Source: Thermoproteota archaeon
GTDB lineage: Archaea > Korarchaeota > Korarchaeia > Korarchaeales > JAOZGB01
Direction of reading: 5' to 3'
DNA length: 38,542 nt
Assembly (NCBI GenBank): GCA_027491935.1
Contig: JAOZGB010000014.1
Location: 1 to 38,542 of the forward strand
A program made the translations under genes and the position numbers. The notes beneath the pieces were generated by a model, which was given only the letters and a program-made list of their open reading frames with translations, searched no databases and was not told where the DNA came from. Of the stretch, positions 1-7,332 are shown piece by piece (within the stretch, counting starts at the first letter, position 1; each line of letters opens with the position of its first letter).

Positions 1-702
1 CAGTTCTCCGCCCCTGTCCCCGTCTACGAATGCAATGGTTACCTTCTTCTTTGAAAGCTCGATTATACTCTTGGGAACCTTGGCTCCACCAGTTGCAATA
101 GCGTTTCTCCATCCATACCTAAGTAGGTTGAGTACATCCGCCCGCCCTTCAACAATGATGATCTCGTCTGACTTTAAAAGGTCAGGCCCACACACAAGCC
201 TTTCAGGACCGTAGTAAGTCACCTCAGACGATGCAAGCATTTCGTTAAGCCTGTTTACCATCTCCTGAAAACTAACTTCCGACTTAACCTGCCACTGCTT
301 CAAGATATCCATAGCTCGTTGGACGATCCATTTTCTCCTCTCTTCCCTTAAGTCACGCATGTCTCTTAACTTTACTTCAGCATCATATGGTCCAATCTTA
401 ATCACAGTTTCAAATGCGGCGGCTAGTAAAGCGGTTTCAGCTTTGTTTAACCCGCTTTCAAACCTAATAATGCCTTGAACTCCATTCTTGCTTCTTTTAA
501 TGTCGACTTCGATTCTACCAATCTTTCCGGTTTTCTGAAGTTCTCTGAGCTCTAACTCTGGTCCAAGCAGACCTTCTAGCTGCCCAAATATAGCCCCTAT
601 TACATCGCTCCTCTCAACAACCCCAGAAACGAAAAGATCAAAAACACACTCATATTTCAATACCGTTGGCTTCGTAGTTTCATCCCTCTTAGAATTCATC
701 AT
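1..702 (-). CDS. dnaG: Archaeal DnaG-type primase (Toprim), partial; C-terminal part lies outside the window
   Basis: Reverse-strand translation reads [66 protein letters not shown]... and, at the window edge, [16 protein letters not shown] (Toprim DGDRGG). Confidence 0.9.
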   Translation of the reverse strand, partial: [234 protein letters not shown]

Positions 703-724
703 CGATCAACCTCCAATATTAAGA

Positions 725-831
725 GCGTCAGCCCTGTACCTCCTCCGACTAATCCGAGAGGGTCATAGATCAGCCCACGCTATCCTCTCTACCCTCCGGT
801 CATAACAGAGGAGGATAAACCGGGCTGACGC
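725..831. ncRNA. Candidate structured RNA / cis-element: 10-bp terminal stem enclosing two hairpins
   Basis: GCGTCAGCCC (725-734) pairs perfectly with GGGCTGACGC (822-831). Internal hairpins: TATCCTC-TCT (781-790) with AGA-g-GAGGATA (807-817), and CCTC-c-TC (739-745) with GAGAGG (756-761). It is intergenic and lies just upstream of dnaG. Confidence 0.45.
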
Positions 832-857
832 CAATAATCTAAGGTATCTCGCTATTA

Positions 858-1901
858 TTAAAGCTTTCTTTTAACCGATTTAAATGCTAACTCTTTAAGG
901 AAGTCTACAAATTCTTTAGTTAGCTCTGGAACGGTGTTTAAGACTTTAATCCCCTCTCGTACGTACATCTCTGCCTTGGCTTCTACGTAGTTTAATGCTC
1001 CAGTTTCTACCATTATGCTACGTATTCTCTTTACATCTTCAACCGAAATATTGTCTGAGCCAATCCTACTCTTAATAAACTTTTTTTCCGATGGCTGGGC
1101 AAGCTGGAGAGTTTTATAGAGGAGTAGAGTTTTCTTTCCCTCCCTAAGGTCATCTATGACGGACTTTCCCGTTATCTTCGGGTCCCCAAACACTCCTAGG
1201 ATATCATCTCTTATCTGAAATGCTATGCCAACGTTCTCTCCATATTTTCTAAGAACATTAAGAACACTGGATTTACATCCTCCTAATCTTGCACCCATTA
1301 GTAAAGAACAAATGAAAAGTGAAGAAGTTTTAAGTCTCATCATATTCACAATTTGCTCTTCGCTCATAAGAGAAATTGTAGGGTAAGACATATCAAGTGT
1401 CTGTCCCTCTATTAACCGTCTATAATAGTAAAGGTACATCGAAACTGCATCCATTTTAGCTTCAATTTCAAAATTGGATGATACTATGACCTCAAGTCCA
1501 AGCTCTAAAAGACTGTCCCCGCCAAGAATTCCTAAAGCCTCACCTAGAACTTGATTTCCACCACCGATCTCATCGGCGTACCTTACATGTAGCGCTGGCT
1601 TGCCTCTCCTTATAAGACTTTTATCCATAATGTCATCTTGAGCAAGAGAAGAGTTATGGAGAAACTCGATAGATATGCTTGTCTTAACAGCCTCTTCCTC
1701 CTCTCGCCCTCCAACCCCCCTGTAGGCCATCACAAAACTAATGGGCCTCCATCTCTTCCCTCCAGCTAGGATATAGTCTTTTATTACCATGTAATATCTT
1801 TTTACCAGTTCATCCCTCTGTTTTCTGATAATATCATCCAAGTATCTCTCTATCTCCTTGTTTATCCGTGGCAAATAACATGACACAACATCCTGAAGCA
1901 T
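858..1901 (-). CDS. Polyprenyl (geranylgeranyl/farnesyl) diphosphate synthase
   Basis: ORF with first Asp-rich motif region (LAQDDIMDKSLIRRGKPALH) and second motif (FQIRDDILGVFGD). Confidence 0.9.
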   Translation of the reverse strand: MLQDVVSCYLPRINKEIERYLDDIIRKQRDELVKRYYMVIKDYILAGGKRWRPISFVMAYRGVGGREEEEAVKTSISIEFLHNSSLAQDDIMDKSLIRRGKPALHVRYADEIGGGNQVLGEALGILGGDSLLELGLEVIVSSNFEIEAKMDAVSMYLYYYRRLIEGQTLDMSYPTISLMSEEQIVNMMRLKTSSLFICSLLMGARLGGCKSSVLNVLRKYGENVGIAFQIRDDILGVFGDPKITGKSVIDDLREGKKTLLLYKTLQLAQPSEKKFIKSRIGSDNISVEDVKRIRSIMVETGALNYVEAKAEMYVREGIKVLNTVPELTKEFVDFLKELAFKSVKRKL

Positions 1902-2021
1902 GTAACCTCTACATTAATATCGCTAAGATACTAATAACTCTTTAACACCTAGCAACGAATTAAAATTATATGAAAGGGATATATCTGTTCCAGCAGTTGA
2001 AGTAATGGTGATAACTTAAAG

Positions 2022-3539
2022 TTGGAAGGCGACATCAAGATTAGACTACATAGATTAGAGAGACTCATTCTTAAAGCGCTTTTAGAAATGGGGGACTCAA
2101 CAACTTTCGAAATAGCCCAAAAAATCGGAGTTAAAAAGGATGCCATTGAAGTAGCTTCATTGTGGGCTGCTGAGAAGGGACTGGTGACTATTCGCACAGA
2201 GACTCATATGTTGGCAGAACTTACCAAAGAAGGCTGGGATACGCTGAATGACGGCCTACCTGAGAGAAAACTTCAACGTATCTTAGAAAAAGGGCCCATT
2301 CAAATCTCTAAGTTAAAAAAGGGGTTAGAGAGATTCGATATAGCTATCGGGTGGGCTAGAAGGAGAGGTTGGATTAAAATAAAAGATGACAGTGTTCAGC
2401 TAACGGAGAAAGGTTTGAACGAGATTAGTATCGAACTTCCTGAAGAACAGATCATTAAAAACGCTGCAGCAGCCCCCGTGTCAGTAACAAAGGAGAATAA
2501 GCATGCAATAGATGAGCTTGTTAGAAGAAAAATTTTACGATTACATATCGAGAAAAAGAAGATTTTAAGCCTCACCGAGAAAGGTAGAGAGGTTGCCACA
2601 AGGGTAGGCGTATCAGCGGAAGTTTCAAAACTTACCCCCGAACTTATAGTAACCGGAAAATGGCGTGATGTCGTTTTAACCCCTTACGATATCAGCGTTA
2701 AACCACCCACCATCTATCCTGGGAAGAAACATTTCATGCGACAAGTCATTGACTATATTAGGAGGATCTGGCTTGAGATGGGATTCAAGGAAATGAAGGG
2801 ACCCATCCTTGACATCGCTTTCTGGGTCTTCGATGCTTTGTATCAACCTCAAGACCACCCTGCTAGAGACCTAGCTGATACGTTCTATGCTGAAACCCCA
2901 AGTCACGGGGAACTTCCAAGCCCTGAGATTGTCGAAGCTGTTAGGAGAACACATGAAGACGGGTGGACAACTGGATCGACGGGGTGGGGATACAAGTGGG
3001 ATGAAAATGAAGCGAGAAAGTGTGTACTTAGAACCCATACAACATCGCTCTCAGCTAGAACTCTTGCAAAACTACGTGACGACGTCAAAAATGGAAACAT
3101 TCCAGCCAAATATTTCTCTGTTGGAAGAGTTTTTAGGAATGAAACTCTAACGTGGAAGAACCTTGCTGAGTTCTACCAGACAGATGGTATAGTAGTGGGG
3201 AATGTCAACTTCAGACATCTCCTAGGTTATCTTAAAGAGTTTTACAACAAGCTCGGTATCAGAAAATGCCGATTCAGACCAGCCTACTTCCCTTACACAG
3301 AAATGTCGGTTGAGATAGAGGTCTTTGACGAAAGGAAGGGCGTATGGGTTGAATTAGGGGGGGCAGGTATTTTTAGACCAGAGGTTGTTAAACCATTGTT
3401 AGGAAAAGACATTCCAGTCCTTGCATGGGGGCCAGGACTTGAGAGAACTGTTATGAACAGGTATAATATCGAAGATATAAGAATCCTTTATATGAATGAT
3501 CTGGAGATTCTAAGATCTGCTAGATTATGGATCGGTTAG
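2022..3539 (+). CDS. pheS: Phenylalanyl-tRNA synthetase alpha subunit
   Basis: Class II motifs (HPARDLADTFY, LRTHTTSLSARTL, FSVGRVFRNETLT, GAGIFRPEV); TTG start. Confidence 0.95.
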   Translation: MEGDIKIRLHRLERLILKALLEMGDSTTFEIAQKIGVKKDAIEVASLWAAEKGLVTIRTETHMLAELTKEGWDTLNDGLPERKLQRILEKGPIQISKLKKGLERFDIAIGWARRRGWIKIKDDSVQLTEKGLNEISIELPEEQIIKNAAAAPVSVTKENKHAIDELVRRKILRLHIEKKKILSLTEKGREVATRVGVSAEVSKLTPELIVTGKWRDVVLTPYDISVKPPTIYPGKKHFMRQVIDYIRRIWLEMGFKEMKGPILDIAFWVFDALYQPQDHPARDLADTFYAETPSHGELPSPEIVEAVRRTHEDGWTTGSTGWGYKWDENEARKCVLRTHTTSLSARTLAKLRDDVKNGNIPAKYFSVGRVFRNETLTWKNLAEFYQTDGIVVGNVNFRHLLGYLKEFYNKLGIRKCRFRPAYFPYTEMSVEIEVFDERKGVWVELGGAGIFRPEVVKPLLGKDIPVLAWGPGLERTVMNRYNIEDIRILYMNDLEILRSARLWIG

Positions 3540-3551
3540 AGGTGACAGACC

Positions 3552-5228
3552 CTGCCTGTTATAAGTGTTAACCTACATGAATTCGTGAAATTTGTAGGAA
3601 CTGATTTATCCATCACAGAAATCGCAGAAGCTCTCCCAATGCTCGGGGTAGCATGGGAGGGATACCATGATGGGGAATTCTCAGTAGAGGTTTTTCCAAA
3701 TAGACCTGATATGCTTTCCGTTGAGGGCCTAGCACGAGCTTTCTCATCGTTTATAGGCATAAGGCTTGGTTTACGGAAATTCGAAGTTGAACCACCTGCG
3801 GATAAAGTGACAAGAGTAGAGAAGAAGATATCTCCCATAAGGCCGTACATTGGTATGGCTGTAATCTTAGACTTTCCGATGCAGGAAAATGCTCTGTTAT
3901 CTATGATGCAACTCCAAGAAAAACTACATATCACACATTGTAGGAGGAGAAGAAAAGCCTCCATAGGAATATATGATTTAGACACCATAGGTTTCCCCAT
4001 AACTTACACTACAAAGCCTGCGGATTTTAAGTTCAGGCCACTAGAATGGGATAGTAAAATCACGCTAAGAGATATCCTTCTTAAACATCCAAAGGGTATA
4101 GAGTATGCTCATATCCTTAAAGGGTTAGATCGTTACCCTATCTTGCTTGACAATAATGGAACAGTCCTATCAATGCCCCCTATAATTAACTCTGAAGATA
4201 CAAAGGTGACTTTAAACACCACAAACCTTTTAATCGACGTTACAGGAACCCATCTTAAAACGGTACTTGAAGTCCTAAACATAGTGACCAGTAACATAGC
4301 AGAAAGAGGAGGAAGAATAGGGGCTGTCAGGATTCTTTACCCTGATAAAGAACTTGTTACCCCTGATATGAACCCGAGGTCTCTTGCCCTAAACATAAGA
4401 TATGCAAGAAAACTTCTAGGAATAAACCTTACAGTAAAAGACATTGAGATGTACCTTAAGAAAATGGGATATGAAGTTAAAAGTAGCGGAAAGCGTGACG
4501 AAGTAGAAGTCTTAGTACCATGCTATCGGACAGATATAATGCACCAGATAGATCTGGTTGAAGATATCGCTATAGCATACGGATACAGTAACTTTGAACC
4601 TGAATTACCTTCTATATCTACTATTGGCGAGGAGGACGACATTGAGAAGTTTTCTCATGTACTTAGAGATTTAATGGTAGGATTTAATATGCAAGAGGTT
4701 ATTACATTCTATTTATCCAATGAGAAAAAGCTCTTCAGATGGATGGAGGTTCCAGTTGAACCATTAGTAAAAACGTCTAACCCGAAGACAGAGGAGTACA
4801 CAGTACTGAGGACATGGCTCCTGCCATCGCTTATGGAAGTTTTATCGAGAAACCAGCACAATGAATATCCGCAACGGATCTTTGAAGTAGACGATGTCGT
4901 CATACTCGACGAAAAAACGGATACTGGAGCTAGAACGGAAAGAAAGCTAGCAGCTGCCTTATGTCATGCAGAGACCGGATTCCATGAGATAAAAGGGCTT
5001 GTTGAAAGTTTCCTAAAGAATATCGGGATAAAAGGCTACAGGTTTGAAGAGTTAGAGAAGGGGTGCTTCATAACAGGAAGGGCGGCTAAAGTGCTTGTAG
5101 AACAAGATGAAATAGGATACTTCGGAGAGATTCACCCTAAAGTCCTAGAGAACTGGGGGCTAAAAATGCCGGTCTCAGCCATGGAATTCTCTGTCGACAA
5201 AATATACAAACATGTGAAGGAAATTTAA
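3552..5228 (+). CDS. pheT: Phenylalanyl-tRNA synthetase beta subunit (possible CTG start at 3552; ORF track start is 3585)
   Basis: PheT-like sequence (FPNRPDMLSVEGLARAF, ALNIRYARKLLGI). In-frame upstream residues PVISVNLHEF match the usual PheT N-terminus. Confidence 0.93.
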   Translation: MPVISVNLHEFVKFVGTDLSITEIAEALPMLGVAWEGYHDGEFSVEVFPNRPDMLSVEGLARAFSSFIGIRLGLRKFEVEPPADKVTRVEKKISPIRPYIGMAVILDFPMQENALLSMMQLQEKLHITHCRRRRKASIGIYDLDTIGFPITYTTKPADFKFRPLEWDSKITLRDILLKHPKGIEYAHILKGLDRYPILLDNNGTVLSMPPIINSEDTKVTLNTTNLLIDVTGTHLKTVLEVLNIVTSNIAERGGRIGAVRILYPDKELVTPDMNPRSLALNIRYARKLLGINLTVKDIEMYLKKMGYEVKSSGKRDEVEVLVPCYRTDIMHQIDLVEDIAIAYGYSNFEPELPSISTIGEEDDIEKFSHVLRDLMVGFNMQEVITFYLSNEKKLFRWMEVPVEPLVKTSNPKTEEYTVLRTWLLPSLMEVLSRNQHNEYPQRIFEVDDVVILDEKTDTGARTERKLAAALCHAETGFHEIKGLVESFLKNIGIKGYRFEELEKGCFITGRAAKVLVEQDEIGYFGEIHPKVLENWGLKMPVSAMEFSVDKIYKHVKEI

Positions 5229-5257
5229 ATTGACCCTAATGAAATTAAAGATTTGAG

Positions 5258-6370
5258 ATGCCAACAAACCTAACTGTTGAAGCACTAAAAAAGAAGGAGG
5301 AGGTCGAAAAAGCGAAAACCCAAGAAGAAAAACTCGTCAAGCTTAAAGAGTTCCTCTCTCTCATCCCAAAGCATAAAGGAACTGAAAAGCTCGTTAAACA
5401 AGTTAGGAGACAGATCGCTACTCTTGAAAAAGAACTCAAAAGAAAAGGAAAAACCAGAACAGGATTCTCATATTTAGTGGAGAAGACAGGTGATATCCAA
5501 GTAGCCTTGGTATCAACTGAATATCGCATCAAATCAGAACTTATGGAGCTGTTAACAGGAGTGAAGCCTAGTTACACTGAGATTACGCCATCGGGGAAGA
5601 TGTACGCTGGAATCTTTAAGTATAAGGGGATATACATACAGATTGTTAATATACCTGTATTAAACAAATGGCAGGATGAGAAAATCATTAGGAGAGGGAT
5701 GGCACAGATAAGAAATAGCGATATAGCGTTGATAGTTTTAAGTGGAAGAGATTATAAAGGGGATTTGGAAAAAATAGATGGCTTACTGTTTGTTCAAGGC
5801 AATATCTACCTTGCAACCCATCTACAAGTAGAGATTGAAAAGTTACCCCCTAGGTCAGGATTAAAAATTATTATAGAACCAAAACCTGATCAGAACACTA
5901 TAGGAGAAGTACTTGACAGTCTTAGAAATAGCGGTATAAGAGATCTCCTAGTAAACATAAGAGGAAAAGTCTCCATATCAGATATCGTGGACATAGTAAA
6001 ATGTAAGCCTACGATAAAACCTGCCATAGCGCTTTTGCCCGATATTAACGGTTTAGACAAGTACTATCCTAAAATAACAATGATAGAAAAGCCAAAAAAC
6101 ACAGACCAAATAGGAGAGGCTATAATAAAATCGCTAGGGTTAATTCGTGTATATACAAAAAAGATAGGAGTCGATGAGCCAAGCAAAATGCCATTGTTAC
6201 TAAGAGAAGGAGCCACGGTCATCGAAGCAGCGAAGATGATACATAAACGATTCGCTGAAAGATTCTCCTACGCCAAAATATGGTCTAAAAAGATTAGACC
6301 TAGCCCACAGCGTGTCGGGCCATTGTATACTCTTAATGATGAAGATATTATAGAAATTCACATAAAATAA
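5258..6370 (+). CDS. DRG/OBG-like protein with C-terminal TGS domain; GTPase motifs degenerate
   Basis: N-terminus MPTNLTVEA...SLIPKHKGTEKL and C-terminal TGS (GATVIEAAKMIHKRF...IIEIHIK); the G1 loop lacks GxxxxGK[ST]. Confidence 0.75.
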   Translation: MPTNLTVEALKKKEEVEKAKTQEEKLVKLKEFLSLIPKHKGTEKLVKQVRRQIATLEKELKRKGKTRTGFSYLVEKTGDIQVALVSTEYRIKSELMELLTGVKPSYTEITPSGKMYAGIFKYKGIYIQIVNIPVLNKWQDEKIIRRGMAQIRNSDIALIVLSGRDYKGDLEKIDGLLFVQGNIYLATHLQVEIEKLPPRSGLKIIIEPKPDQNTIGEVLDSLRNSGIRDLLVNIRGKVSISDIVDIVKCKPTIKPAIALLPDINGLDKYYPKITMIEKPKNTDQIGEAIIKSLGLIRVYTKKIGVDEPSKMPLLLREGATVIEAAKMIHKRFAERFSYAKIWSKKIRPSPQRVGPLYTLNDEDIIEIHIK

Positions 6371-6444
6371 TTTTAAAAAATTTAAATTACTTTAAGTATG
6401 TTATTGTAAACATAAACCGCTGGGCGTTTCTGTGGGAATGGTAG

Positions 6445-6720
6445 ATGAAGCATAATAGACATAATCAATTAGGACTAAAACCAAAAATATTTTATAGTAA
6501 ACCGTCCATTCCATGGTTGATGGAGCTACCCCTAGCACCCGTTGACAGGATACTTAGAAAGGCAGGTGCAAGAAGAGTTTCAGAAAGCGCAGTTAAGGCA
6601 CTAGCCCAGTTCATAGAAGACGAAGGCTTGAGAATCGCAAAAAGGGCTAACGAACTTGCAAGGCATGCTGGAAGAAAAACAGTAACGGAAGAGGATATAA
6701 GAGCCGCACTAAGAACATGA
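6445..6720 (+). CDS. Archaeal histone (likely real start at MELPLAPVDRIL near 6520)
   Basis: Histone-fold sequence MELPLAPVDRILRKAGARRVSESAVKALAQFIEDEGLRIAKRANELARHAGRKTVTEEDIRAAL. Confidence 0.93.
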   Translation: MKHNRHNQLGLKPKIFYSKPSIPWLMELPLAPVDRILRKAGARRVSESAVKALAQFIEDEGLRIAKRANELARHAGRKTVTEEDIRAALRT

Positions 6721-6804
6721 AACCCCCCTTTCTTTACACTCGAAAGAACAGTATCGTAAAACGGAGGTGACTGTCATAAACAGGATCCCTGTTTTCGAAG
6801 AGTA

Positions 6805-6905
<101 letters not shown>

Positions 6906-6977
6906 ACTCTATAGTACCAGGGTAAGTTTTAAAATGTAACTGCAAAAGTTAAGAATACTTTGAACCCATGTAATATG

Positions 6978-7051
6978 GGGGACGTGGTCTAGCTTGGCGG
7001 GATGCCGGCCTTGGGAGCCGGAGGTCAGGGGTTCAAATCCCCTCGTCCCCA
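6978..7051 (+). tRNA. tRNA-Pro(TGG)
   Basis: GGGGACG/CGTCCCC acceptor; CCGGC-CTTGGGA-GCCGG anticodon arm; GTTCAAAT T-loop. Confidence 0.93.
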
Positions 7052-7070
7052 CTAAGTTGTTAGCGTAGAA

Positions 7071-7156
7071 GCCCCGGTAGCTCAGCTGGCAGAGCGACAG
7101 ACGCGGTGTCGAGCCTTGTAAGCTGTTGGCCGAGGGTTCGAATCCCTCCCGGGGCT
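7071..7156 (+). tRNA. tRNA-Thr(TGT) with 13-nt non-canonical intron in the anticodon stem (29/30 or 30/31)
   Basis: GCCCCGG/CCGGGGC acceptor, U73. Removing GACGCGGTGTCGA gives ACAGC-CTTGTAA-GCTGT. Confidence 0.85.
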
Positions 7157-7209
7157 TTCTCAACTCTTTTACTATTATTCGCCATTCATGCTCTATTCTT
7201 GAAAAGAAG

Positions 7210-7295
7210 AGCCCCGGGCGGGATTTGAACCCGCGGCCTACGGCTTTCAGGAGAGTTTACCGGGCCGTCGCACTACCTGGCTGTGCTACCGGGGC
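7210..7295 (-). tRNA. tRNA-Thr(GGT), probable; 12-nt intron at 37/38 and C at position 33
   Basis: Same acceptor stem and U73 as the neighbouring Thr tRNA. ACGGC-CCGGTA[AACTCTCCTGAA]A-GCCGT. Confidence 0.72.
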
Positions 7296-7332
7296 TTCAT
7301 TAATAGTTAGTTTCAACACTTTTTGAATATTT

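Noticed and set aside
725-831. 5S rRNA, SRP RNA or RNase P RNA as the identity of the dnaG-upstream element
   Set aside because: Length and key conserved motifs (e.g. 5S loop C GAACCCGGAAGU-like, SRP GNAR/asymmetric loop) are absent on both strands.
1949-3109. Antisense ORFs inside pheS (1949-2197, 2396-2599, 2676-2858, 2903-3109) and similar shadows elsewhere
   Set aside because: Shadow ORFs opposite strongly conserved coding sequence, with no recognisable domains.
6445-6519. Long N-terminal extension on the histone as a functional tail
   Set aside because: A standard histone start (MELPLAPVDRIL) occurs at about 6520; the extension is more likely 5' UTR read in frame, although the ATG at 6445 cannot be excluded.
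6909-7326. ORFs 6909-7163 (-) and 7126-7326 (+)
   Set aside because: They are mostly translations through tRNA genes (e.g. REGFEPSANSLQG, GTRGFEPLTSGSQG peptides), a common false-ORF signature.
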